64,000 bases of DNA from Gemmiger gallinarum. Its GTDB lineage: Bacteria; Bacillota; Clostridia; Oscillospirales; Ruminococcaceae. The DNA lies in assembly GCF_014982805.1 (NCBI RefSeq), contig NZ_JADCKC010000003.1, positions 496,001-560,000 on the forward strand, written 5' to 3'. A program made the position numbers and the translations under genes. The notes under the pieces were generated by a model. It saw only the letters and a program-made list of their open reading frames with translations. It was not told the origin of the DNA and searched no databases. Positions 41,837 through 49,251 of the stretch are shown in pieces. How positions within the stretch are numbered: position 1 is the first letter of the stretch; each line of letters opens with the position of its first letter.

Positions 41837-43198
41837 TTACAAATGCAGGATAACGCGGGCGATGTTGAAGTAAACCAGCAGCGTGGTGGTATCCACGATG
41901 GTGGTAATGAGGGGGGACGCCATGACCGCCGGGTCAATGCCGATACGGTTGGCGGTGACGGGCAGCAGAGTGCCCAGCAGCTGGGAGATGAGCACCGTCA
42001 GCACCAGCGTCAGGCAGACGACCGCCGCCACCGGCACGGCGATGTGATCGAAGACCAGCAGTTTGACAAAGTTGCAGATGGCCAGGGTGCCGCCGCAAAG
42101 GATAGCGATGCGGAACTCCCGCCACAGAACACGGGGCAGGTCCCGGCCGTGGATCTCACCCAGGGCGATGCCGCGGATGATGGTGGAAGTGCTCTGGCTG
42201 CCCGCATTGCCGCCGGTATCGGTGAGCATGGGGATGTAGGCGGTGAGCACCGTCACAGCAGCCAGGGCATCCTCGTAGCTGCGGATGACCATGCTGGAGA
42301 AGGTGGCGCTGACCATCAGAAACAGCAGCCAGGGGGCGCGGCTCTTGTACAGATCCCACATGCTGCGCCGGAAATAGGGCTTGTCGGTGGGGGCCATTGC
42401 GGACATCTTGGCGATATCCTCGTCGGCCTCGTCCTGCAGGATGGAGATGGCGTCGTCCACCGTGACGATACCCACCAGGCGCTTTTCCCCGTCCACCACG
42501 GGCACGGCCAGCAGGCCGTACTTTTCAAACAGATGGGAGGTCTGCTCCTGGTCGGTGGAGGTGGTGACGCTGACTACGTTGGTATCCATGAAGTCGTCGA
42601 TGCGGCGGTCCTCATCTTTTTCCAGCACCAGGGAGCGCAGGGATACCACACCCACCAGAGTGCGGTCGGCGTTGGTGACGTAGCAGTTATTGATGGTCTC
42701 CTTGTCGATGCCGTTTTTGCGGATGGCATCCATGGCCTGGCGCACCGTCATGTCGGGGCGCAGTTCCATGAACTCGGTGGTCATGACGCCGCCGGCGGAA
42801 TCCTCCGGGTATTTGAGCAGCTCGTTGATCATCTTGCGGGTGTCGGGGGCCGCCTGGGCCAGGATCCGCTTGACCACGCTGGCGGGCATCTCCTCCACCA
42901 GATCGGTGGCATCATCCACAAACAGCTCGTCAATGACCAGCTTGAGCTCCCGGTCGGACAGGCCCTGGATCAGGGCCTCCTGAGTCTCGGGGGACAGCTC
43001 GGCAAAGACTTCGGCGGCCAGGTCCTTAGGCATCAGCCGGAAGAGCACCGGCATCTTCTCCTGGGGCAGGTCCTCGAACACGGCGGCCAGATCCGGCGCG
43101 TTGAGGGTCTCCATCACATCCCGCAGGCTCTGGTATTTTTTGGCGTCATCCAGGTGCGCCAGCATATTCTTGAGGGTCTGGATTGCAGTATCGGACAT
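41837..43198 (-). CDS. mgtE: Magnesium transporter MgtE
   Basis: 453 residues. N-terminal MgtE domain (1-130: LAHLDDAKKYQSLRDVMETLNAPDLAAVFEDLPQEK, FVDDATDLVEEMP), two CBS motifs (about 135-255: MTTEFMELRPDMTVRQAMDAIRKNG) and five membrane helices with the selectivity region TDTGGNAGSQSTSTIIRGIALGEI. Mg2+ binding to the cytosolic domain closes the channel. Start after GGAGGCAACCCCA. It has a 300-nt leader with hairpins that suggest attenuation. Confidence 0.94.
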   Translation of the reverse strand: MSDTAIQTLKNMLAHLDDAKKYQSLRDVMETLNAPDLAAVFEDLPQEKMPVLFRLMPKDLAAEVFAELSPETQEALIQGLSDRELKLVIDELFVDDATDLVEEMPASVVKRILAQAAPDTRKMINELLKYPEDSAGGVMTTEFMELRPDMTVRQAMDAIRKNGIDKETINNCYVTNADRTLVGVVSLRSLVLEKDEDRRIDDFMDTNVVSVTTSTDQEQTSHLFEKYGLLAVPVVDGEKRLVGIVTVDDAISILQDEADEDIAKMSAMAPTDKPYFRRSMWDLYKSRAPWLLFLMVSATFSSMVIRSYEDALAAVTVLTAYIPMLTDTGGNAGSQSTSTIIRGIALGEIHGRDLPRVLWREFRIAILCGGTLAICNFVKLLVFDHIAVPVAAVVCLTLVLTVLISQLLGTLLPVTANRIGIDPAVMASPLITTIVDTTTLLVYFNIARVILHL

Positions 43199-43504
43199 TG
43201 GGGTTGCCTCCTTTTTTCAGGCAGCCGGTGTTTCCGATGCGCATACGCCGCACAGTGCCTTCAGGGGGCAGAGATCCCCTGAAAAAGGCAAAAGAAAAGG
43301 CGCGTCATGCAGTGCAGACGCGCGCCAAACAAGCAGGCCGACCGGTCACGGATTTTCCCGCAAGCCGGTCCGTCTGTCTTTTGCGCATATGCACCCAAAC
43401 ATCGGTTGCCGTTATTTTGTTCCATCGGTTCACTGGACTACCGGGAATCTCCATGCCGTACCACCTGCCTTTGCAATACAAGATTTGAACGGGACACACC
43501 CGTA
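43199..43504 (-). promoter_or_regulatory. Structured 5' leader of mgtE, possible riboswitch of unassigned class
   Basis: From the inferred transcription start near 43504 to the mgtE start. On the minus strand it contains a hairpin GACCGG...CCGGTC with inner CGG/CCG, a terminator-like stem (43325-43298: GGCGCG...CGCGCC followed by UUUUCUUUUG), and a second stem TTCAGGGG/CCCCTGAA before the ribosome site. A terminator about 100 nt before the start is the layout of a transcription-attenuating riboswitch, expected to sense Mg2+. I could not match the M-box consensus. Confidence 0.45.
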
Positions 43505-43510
43505 CAGGGT

Positions 43511-43539
43511 TATCGTACCATCCCTCCGCCTGCAAGTCA
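43511..43539 (-). promoter_or_regulatory. Promoter of mgtE
   Basis: Minus strand TTGACT (43539-43534), 17 bp, TACGAT (43516-43511). Confidence 0.65.
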
Positions 43540-43598
43540 AGGCAAAATTCCACTGTTTTGCAAACAAATTTTGACGGCTGTTCAAGGCCGCTGCCGGG

Positions 43599-43627
43599 TT
43601 GCAATGGCCCGGGAAATCCGATACAAT
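43599..43627 (+). promoter_or_regulatory. Promoter of the HAD phosphatase gene
   Basis: TTGCAA 43599-43604, 17 bp, TACAAT 43622-43627. Confidence 0.65.
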
Positions 43628-43701
43628 AAAACTGCCGTGCGGAGCACGGCAAAACCTGTTGCGAGGCCGAAAGGCCCCTGTCTGAAAGGAAGTTTTCTGC
43701 C

Positions 43702-44382
43702 ATGATCCAAGGCGTTATTTTTGATATGGACGGTCTGATGTTCGACACCGAGCGCATCTGGACCACGCTGTGGGCTCCTGCCCTGGAAAAGCTGGGCCTG
43801 CCCGCCCCCTGCGAGGCCTTTGTTTCGGGAGCCCGGGGCCTGGCCGGGGAAAACATGCTGCGCCATCTGCGGCAGTACTATCCCCAGTGCGACCCCAACG
43901 TCCTGCTGGCCGCCGTGCGGGCGGAGGGCAAGACTGCCCTGGCCAACGGCGCCCCCGCCAAGCCGGGACTGTTTGCCCTCTTGGACTATCTGGAGGAGAA
44001 AAAGATCCCCCGCATTGTGGCCAGTTCCAGCTCTCATGAGACCATCCAGCGGTATCTGCGCATCTCGGGGGCGGACCGGTACTTTACCGACACCGTCTGC
44101 GGCGACGACGCCAAGGCCTCCAAGCCCGACCCGGAGATTTTTCTGGTGGCGGCGCGGCACCTGGGTCTGCCTCCCGAACACTGCCTGGTGCTGGAGGACA
44201 GCTTCAACGGGGTGCGGGCAGGCCATGCCTCCGGCGCCGTGACCGTCATGGTGCCCGACCTGCAGCAGCCCACCGAGGAGATCCTTTCCCTGTGCGACGC
44301 CTGCTGCAAAGACCTGAACGAGGTGCTGGACCATCTGCGCCATGGCGGGGAGGAACCCTTCCCCCGAAAAGCCGCCCTGTAA
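43702..44382 (+). CDS. HAD family phosphatase, beta-phosphoglucomutase-like
   Basis: 226 residues. Motif I FDMDGLMFDTE (Asp 8 and 10), motif II ASSSSHET, motif III Lys in ASKPDPEIF and motif IV LVLEDSFNGVRAGHASG. A cap domain lies between (18-85). Subclass I enzymes of this type dephosphorylate sugar phosphates or shift phosphates; substrate not evident. Start after GAAAGGAAGTTTTCTGCC. Monocistronic, upstream of tRNA-Arg. Confidence 0.9.
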   Translation: MIQGVIFDMDGLMFDTERIWTTLWAPALEKLGLPAPCEAFVSGARGLAGENMLRHLRQYYPQCDPNVLLAAVRAEGKTALANGAPAKPGLFALLDYLEEKKIPRIVASSSSHETIQRYLRISGADRYFTDTVCGDDAKASKPDPEIFLVAARHLGLPPEHCLVLEDSFNGVRAGHASGAVTVMVPDLQQPTEEILSLCDACCKDLNEVLDHLRHGGEEPFPRKAAL

Positions 44383-44463
44383 GCGGCCACGAAAAAGATC
44401 AAAAAAAATTCTTCCAAATACTTGACATTGCACACCCCCTGTGTTATTATACTTATTGCAGTC

Positions 44464-44540
44464 GCGCTGGTAGCTCAGCTGGATAGAGTGTCTGACTACG
44501 AATCAGAAGGCCGGGGGTTCGAGTCCCTTCCAGCGCACCA
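44464..44540 (+). tRNA. tRNA-Arg (ACG)
   Basis: 77 nt including the encoded CCA. Acceptor GCGCTGG (44464-44470) pairs with CCAGCGC (44530-44536); D-arm GTAGCTCAGCTGGATAGAG; anticodon stem CTGA/TCAG with loop CTACGAA, anticodon ACG at 44498-44500; T-loop TTCGAGT. ACG is deaminated to ICG and reads CGU/CGC/CGA. A terminator follows directly. Confidence 0.96.
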
Positions 44541-44580
44541 AAGAAGAGGTTTTACAGAAATGTAAGACCTCTTCTTTTTT
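44541..44580 (+). terminator. Terminator of tRNA-Arg (repeat copy 1)
   Basis: GAAGAGGT-TTTACA-GAAA-TGTAAG-ACCTCTTC stem followed by U7. The same 40 bp recur at 44709-44748. Confidence 0.9.
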
Positions 44581-44601
44581 TGCCGTTTCCGGAATGCCTC
44601 A

Positions 44602-44708
44602 GGAAGGGACGAGAACAGCCCGTCCGGCCGGTTTATGTCCCGGCCGGGTCCGACAGTCCGGCGGACTGTCGGAAAGGGCGCGGGAGAGGGGCCCCTTCCA
44701 GCGCACCA
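44602..44708 (+). repeat. tRNA-tail repeat, locus B unit 1
   Basis: Inverted T-arm GGAAGGGAC (44602-44610), GC-rich spacer, hairpin TCCGACAGTCC-GGC-GGACTGTCGGA (44649-44673), AGGGCGCGGG, then a second copy of the tRNA-Arg 3' end CCCTTCCAGCGCACCA (44693-44708). The tail is followed by terminator copy 2 (44709-44748). Confidence 0.85.
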
Positions 44709-44768
44709 AAGAAGAGGTTTTACAGAAATGTAAGACCTCTTCTTTTTTGTTGTTTTCGGAACACCTCG

Positions 44769-44987
44769 GGAAGGGACGTGAAAAGCTGCGAAGGCGACCG
44801 CCGCCTGCGGCGGAAACAGGGAGCCAGAGCAGGGGCCGCGGTCGCAGAGGACAAGACCCTTCCAGGGGGCGCCGTCCGATGCGGGCACCGCAACCCGTAA
44901 GGACGGCCGGTTTGCGTCCCGGCCGAGTCCGACAGTCCGGCGGACTGTCGGAAAGGGTGCGGGAGAGGGGCCCCTTCCAGCGCACCA
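44769..44987 (+). repeat. tRNA-tail repeat, locus B unit 2
   Basis: Inverted T-arm GGAAGGGAC (44769-44777), about 120 bp of extra GC-rich sequence not in unit 1, then the spacer again (44902-44971) with hairpin 44928-44952 and AGGGTGCGGG, and a third tRNA-Arg tail CCCTTCCAGCGCACCA (44972-44987). No terminator follows this last tail. Confidence 0.85.
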
Positions 44988-45022
44988 AAAACATATCGTA
45001 GGCCAGAAATGGAGGAAGTCAG

Positions 45023-45535
45023 ATGGAACTCTGGGACCTGTACAATGAAAACCGTGAACTGTTGGGGCGGGATCACATCCGGGGAGAGGAAATTCCCGAG
45101 GGCTGCTATCATCTGGTGGTCCACGTATGGATCCGCAATTCCAAGGGGGAATATCTCATCTCCCGGCGCAGTGCCAACCGGCCGAGCTTTCCCCTGCTAT
45201 GGGAATGTGTGGGAGGCTCCGTCCTCAAGGGGGAGGACAGCCTGCAGGGAGCTCTGCGGGAAACCCAGGAGGAGGTGGGCCTGCAGCTCTCCCCCGCCGA
45301 CGGCAAGCTGGTGCGCTCGGTGATCCGGGACCGGGTAAACGGCGTGCGCTTTGCCGACCTGCTGGATATCTGGCTATTTTTCTATGACGGCGAAGTTTCG
45401 CTGGAAAAGGCCACCACCCGGGAAGTGGAACAGGTCGCCTGGATGACCCCAGACCAAATCCGCACATTGTCGGATGCCGGCAAATTGGTTCCCACTCTCG
45501 GCTACTTTTTCGAAGAAGCCGCTTTTACCCGGTAA
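45023..45535 (+). CDS. Nudix hydrolase (IPP-isomerase-like subgroup)
   Basis: 170 residues. Nudix box at 64-86 (GGSVLKGEDSLQGALRETQEEVG) is complete. The N-terminal MELWDLYNENRELLGRDHIRGEEIPEGCYHLVVHVWIRNSKGEYLISRR resembles YfcD-like/IDI-like Nudix proteins. It hydrolyses a nucleoside-diphosphate-linked compound; substrate unknown. Start after GGAGGAAGTCAG, only 35 bp after the last tRNA-tail copy, so its 5' leader lies in the repeat array. Confidence 0.9.
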   Translation: MELWDLYNENRELLGRDHIRGEEIPEGCYHLVVHVWIRNSKGEYLISRRSANRPSFPLLWECVGGSVLKGEDSLQGALRETQEEVGLQLSPADGKLVRSVIRDRVNGVRFADLLDIWLFFYDGEVSLEKATTREVEQVAWMTPDQIRTLSDAGKLVPTLGYFFEEAAFTR

Positions 45536-45576
45536 TTGCCTTCTTCCCATCACAAAAAATTCAGCGCTGCGGAAAA

Positions 45577-45615
45577 GCAGAAGCCCCCATCCAACCGGAT
45601 GGGGGCTTCTGCCTT
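45577..45615. terminator. Bidirectional terminator
   Basis: Perfect 16-bp stem GCAGAAGCCCCCATCC / GGATGGGGGCTTCTGC with AACC loop, between convergent Nudix and fucO genes. Confidence 0.88.
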
Positions 45616-45655
45616 TATTCAGGCGGGGCGGGCCTGCCTGTGGATTCAGATGGAA

Positions 45656-46804
45656 TTACAGCTGGCTCTTGTACAGCTCGGCGATCTCGGCCACGCTGGT
45701 GTCGCGGGGGTTGCCGGGGCAGCAGGCATCGGCAAAGGCGGACTCGGACAGGAACTGGATGTCCTCCTCCTTCAGGATGCCCTGGAGGTTGGCGGGGATG
45801 CCCACGTCGGCGGAGAGCTTCTTGACGGCGGCGATGGTGGCGTCGGCGGCTTCCTCAGCGCTCATGGCGTCGATGCCCTCCACGCCCATGGCCTTGCCCA
45901 CAGCGCGGTAACGCTCGCCGGCAACGCTCTTGTTGTACTCCAGGCCCACCGGCAGCAGGATGGCGCAGGCCACACCGTGGGGGGTGTCATACAGGGCGGA
46001 CAGGCCGTGGGCCATGCTGTGGACGATGCCCAGACCCACGTTGGAGAAGCCCATGCCGGCGATGTACTGGCCCAGAGCCATGCCCTCGCGGCCTTCCGGC
46101 GTGTTCTGGACAGCGCCGCGCAGGTTCTCGGAGATGAGGCGGATGGCCTCCAGATGGAACATATCAGAGATGGTGCAGTGGCCCTTGGTGATGTAGCCCT
46201 CAATGGCATGGGTCAGGGCGTCCATACCGGTGGCGGCGGTCAGGCCCTTGGGCATGGAGGCCATCATATCGGGATCGACCACGGCAACCTCGGGGATGTC
46301 GTTGGTGTCCACGCAGACGAACTTGCGCTTCTTTTCCACGTCGGTGATGACGTAGTTGATGGTGACTTCGGCAGCGGTACCGGCGGTGGTGGGCACGGCG
46401 ATGGTGAAGACCGCGTGCTTCTTGGTGGGGGCAACGCCCTCCAGGCTGCGCACGTCGGCAAACTCGGGGTTGTTGATGATGATGCCGATGGCCTTGGCAG
46501 TGTCCATGGAGGAGCCGCCGCCGATGGTAACGATGCAGTCGGCCTCGGCAGCCTTAAAGGCAGCCACGCCGTCCTGGACGTTCTGGATGGTGGGGTTGGG
46601 CTTGATCTCGCTGTAGACCGAGTAGGCAAAGCCTGCCGCATCCAGCAGGTCGGTGACCTTCTTGGTGACGCCGAACTTGATCAAGTCGGGGTCGGAGCAG
46701 ACGAAAGCCTTCTTGTAGCCGCGGGAAGTCAGCTCGGGAACGATGTTCTCGATGGCGCCGTGACCGTGGTAGGAAATGGTGTTCAGAACAATGCGGGATA
46801 CCAT
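45656..46804 (-). CDS. fucO: Lactaldehyde reductase (iron-dependent alcohol dehydrogenase)
   Basis: 382 residues. NAD-binding VTIGGGSSMDTAKAIG (about 93-108) and the iron ligands in DALTHAIEGYITKGHC and GIVHSMAHGLSALYDTPHGVACAILLP. Reduces L-lactaldehyde from the aldolase step to 1,2-propanediol, regenerating NAD+ anaerobically. Last of the rhamnose genes, 130 bp after rhaD, so it may also have its own promoter (TTGCCA ... TAAGCT in the gap). Confidence 0.93.
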   Translation of the reverse strand: MVSRIVLNTISYHGHGAIENIVPELTSRGYKKAFVCSDPDLIKFGVTKKVTDLLDAAGFAYSVYSEIKPNPTIQNVQDGVAAFKAAEADCIVTIGGGSSMDTAKAIGIIINNPEFADVRSLEGVAPTKKHAVFTIAVPTTAGTAAEVTINYVITDVEKKRKFVCVDTNDIPEVAVVDPDMMASMPKGLTAATGMDALTHAIEGYITKGHCTISDMFHLEAIRLISENLRGAVQNTPEGREGMALGQYIAGMGFSNVGLGIVHSMAHGLSALYDTPHGVACAILLPVGLEYNKSVAGERYRAVGKAMGVEGIDAMSAEEAADATIAAVKKLSADVGIPANLQGILKEEDIQFLSESAFADACCPGNPRDTSVAEIAELYKSQL

Positions 46805-46934
46805 GACAATACACTCCTTTTAATTTGGATAGTTTGGTACGGACGATCCTGCCTTTTCTGGCGGCAAGGCATCTGTTGATTTCAGCTTACCATACCGGGA
46901 AAGGCGATGGCAACCATAAAAATTTATTTCACAC

Positions 46935-47762
46935 TCAGTCCAGGAAGTTCTCGTTCAGGGTGACGCCGAAGTCCCGGGCGATGGCGCGCAGGTCGTCGTC
47001 CTCGATGGTCTGACGGATCAGGCCGCCGCCCATGGACAGCACCTTGACATAGATCTCGGCGCTCTTCTCGATGGTGTGGGCCAGGCCGAAGGTGGTGTCG
47101 TAGTCGGGGCCGGAGGCGAACAGGCCGTGCTGGGCCCAGACGGCGGCCTGATAGGTCTTCATCTTCTCGCTGGTGGCCATGGCGATGTCAGCGCCGCCGG
47201 GCACCATCCAGGGGCAGACGCCCACGCCCTCGGGGAAGACCACCGGGCACTCGGTGGCGCTCTGCCACAGGGCTCGGCTGAAGGCACGGTCGGTGAGCGG
47301 CAGAATGTAGGTCAGGGCGATGACATTGGTGGCGTGGCAGTGGTAGATGACCCGGTTGGCGCCGTCGGTGGCCGCCTTGCGGACGCTGTGGTTCATGAAG
47401 TGGCTGGGGAACTCAGAGGTGGGCTTGGCACCCTCAGCCAGACCCCAGACGATGCGCCAGCTGTCACCGGTGGCGTTAATCTCCACAATGCCGATGGAGT
47501 GGATGGGGTCGGGCTCCACGTTGCGGAAGTACTTGCCCGAACCGGTGGTGATGAAGTACTCGCCAGCCAGGTTGTCCGCCTGGACGCCCATCTTGACCCA
47601 CTCCCGGGGGGTCTCGTCGAAGTAGGGACGGCAGGCTGCCACGTCCTCCTCCGTCATGCGGTAGGTCAGGTTGCCGCCGTTGCGCTCGTGCCAGCCCTGC
47701 AGCCAGCCGTCGTTGCACATGCGGATAAAGCCCTTCACACAGGGGATGTCATAGATTTCCAT
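46935..47762 (-). CDS. rhaD: L-rhamnulose-1-phosphate aldolase
   Basis: 275 residues. Class II aldolase: catalytic Glu in the N-terminal third (NLTYRMTEEDV), zinc ligands in VIYHCHATNVIALTY (HxH) and a third His near AQHGLFASG. Splits rhamnulose 1-phosphate into dihydroxyacetone phosphate and L-lactaldehyde. Follows the isomerase by 64 bp and precedes fucO. Confidence 0.94.
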   Translation of the reverse strand: MEIYDIPCVKGFIRMCNDGWLQGWHERNGGNLTYRMTEEDVAACRPYFDETPREWVKMGVQADNLAGEYFITTGSGKYFRNVEPDPIHSIGIVEINATGDSWRIVWGLAEGAKPTSEFPSHFMNHSVRKAATDGANRVIYHCHATNVIALTYILPLTDRAFSRALWQSATECPVVFPEGVGVCPWMVPGGADIAMATSEKMKTYQAAVWAQHGLFASGPDYDTTFGLAHTIEKSAEIYVKVLSMGGGLIRQTIEDDDLRAIARDFGVTLNENFLD

Positions 47763-47826
47763 ATTGATTTCCTTTCCGTATATAATCTATTTATTCGTTT
47801 TGTATAAAGTCATTGAGAGCAACCGG

Positions 47827-49251
47827 TTATCGGGTAATCACATCCACCGGCACGTTGAAGATCTCGGCCACTTTGAGGATGGTGTCGATGTGACGGCCGC
47901 AGGCGGCGGCCATGTGGTGGGTGGGGCCCGCCTCGCTCCAGCGGTTGACGAACTCCCGGGCGCCGCAGGCAAAGCGGGTGCGCATGTTGGTATCGCCAAA
48001 GGTGAAGATGGGGCCTTCCTCGTTGATGCCCTCGGCCACCACAAACTTGAAGTGGCCGTCCTTGTCCTGGGTGATGCCCAGGTAGGTCACGGGGCCCAAA
48101 TGGGGATAGAACTGGGTCAGGTAGCCGCCGCCGGTCTTGCCGTGGAAGACAGGCACAATTTTCATGGTGGGCTTTTTGGCGGAGATGGCCGCGTCGCCGG
48201 AACCGGAATGGCCGATGATGCAGATGTCCTTGTCGAAGTCGATGGAGTACATCTCGGACAGCTGGCCCTGGCCGGAGATGGTCTTGAGGATGGACATGGC
48301 CATGGAGACCTTGATGTCGCCCTCCACGGCGCAGGCGACCCCCTGCTTGATGAGCATGGAGAAGGCGGGGATCAGCATGGAATCCAGCACGCCCGCCTTG
48401 CCCTGGGCAAAGCCGTCGTAGTGGGAAGCGATAAAGGCGATCTTCTCGTCCTTGACCCACTGCTCAAAGGCCACCACGTAGCGGGCCATCTCCCAGACCT
48501 TCTCCACCGTGCCGCCGCCCTCGATGTCGAAGGTGTCGAGGATCTCCTCGGCCTTGGCGCGGATGACCGCCTCGTCGGTGACGTTGTCGGCGATGGCCCA
48601 CATCTTCTCCCAGTCGAACTGCTTGGTGTAGAGCCACATCCGGTTATAAAGGTTGGTCTCGTCGATGTACAGGTCCATCATGCCGGGGTAGGGACGGCCG
48701 ATCTGGGCCAGGTTGGTATCCCGGAAGCGGCGGCGCACCTGGGCGGCCTTGCACCAGTCGTTGATCTCGGCCTGGACGGTGGGGTCGCCCCCCTCCACCA
48801 CGCCGGTGATAACTGCATGGCGCTTGCCGGCCCGCTCCAGGTCGGCCACCATCTCGCCCACGGCGCCGCAGGCGTAGAGCTCGCCCAGCCACTTGGCGGT
48901 GTCGGTGTGCTCGTAGTCGGGGGCGCGGAGTTTCTGGACGTTGACCAGCACCACCGGCACATCCAGGTCCCGCACGGCGGGCAGCATGTTGTAGGAGGTG
49001 GCGTAGGTCAGCAGTTGCAGAATGACCAGGTCCACGTCGGCGGCGCGGAACTTGTCCCCCGCGGCCTGGCTCAGCTCCTTGGTGGTGACGATGCCGCCGT
49101 CCACCAGCTCCACCGAGTCGGGAATCATCGTCTTGAACTGCTCGTACTGGGCCTGGAACTCTGGCACCAGGCTGGGGAACTGGGGCAGGTAGGCGCCCAG
49201 GGCGATGGCAAACACACCCACCCGGGCTTTGGTTTCCACTAACATGCTCAT
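47827..49251 (-). CDS. L-fucose/L-arabinose isomerase family protein, probable methylpentose isomerase
   Basis: 474 residues. The order ARVGVFAIALGAYLPQFP, VDLVILQLLTYATSYNMLPAVRDLDVPVVLVNVQ, ACAVEGDIKVSMAMSILKTISGQ (catalytic Glu-Gly-Asp), IIGHSGSGDAAIS and a C-terminal THHMAAACGRHIDTILKVAE places it in the AraA/FucI fold, not in the RhaA TIM-barrel family. Its position between rhaB and rhaD says it converts L-rhamnose to L-rhamnulose in place of RhaA, or a related deoxysugar. Start overlaps the kinase stop by ATGA. Confidence 0.85.
   Translation of the reverse strand: MSMLVETKARVGVFAIALGAYLPQFPSLVPEFQAQYEQFKTMIPDSVELVDGGIVTTKELSQAAGDKFRAADVDLVILQLLTYATSYNMLPAVRDLDVPVVLVNVQKLRAPDYEHTDTAKWLGELYACGAVGEMVADLERAGKRHAVITGVVEGGDPTVQAEINDWCKAAQVRRRFRDTNLAQIGRPYPGMMDLYIDETNLYNRMWLYTKQFDWEKMWAIADNVTDEAVIRAKAEEILDTFDIEGGGTVEKVWEMARYVVAFEQWVKDEKIAFIASHYDGFAQGKAGVLDSMLIPAFSMLIKQGVACAVEGDIKVSMAMSILKTISGQGQLSEMYSIDFDKDICIIGHSGSGDAAISAKKPTMKIVPVFHGKTGGGYLTQFYPHLGPVTYLGITQDKDGHFKFVVAEGINEEGPIFTFGDTNMRTRFACGAREFVNRWSEAGPTHHMAAACGRHIDTILKVAEIFNVPVDVITR

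Larger units (their letters stand above)
44541..45022. other. Gene-free 480-bp stretch filled by the tRNA-tail array
   Basis: Contains terminator copies, inverted T-arm copies, two spacer hairpins and two extra tRNA-Arg tails; no coding signal. Short frames here are repeat-encoded. Confidence 0.7.

Noticed and set aside
43440-43480. T-box motif in the mgtE leader (minus strand GGTGGTACGGCA)
   Set aside because: Resembles GGTGGTACCGCG, but no T-box stem I, specifier loop or matching terminator, and the downstream gene is not a tRNA-related one.
44590-45001. Short reading frames inside the tRNA-Arg repeat array
   Set aside because: Frames arise from the repeats themselves, on both strands, with no ribosome site or family match.
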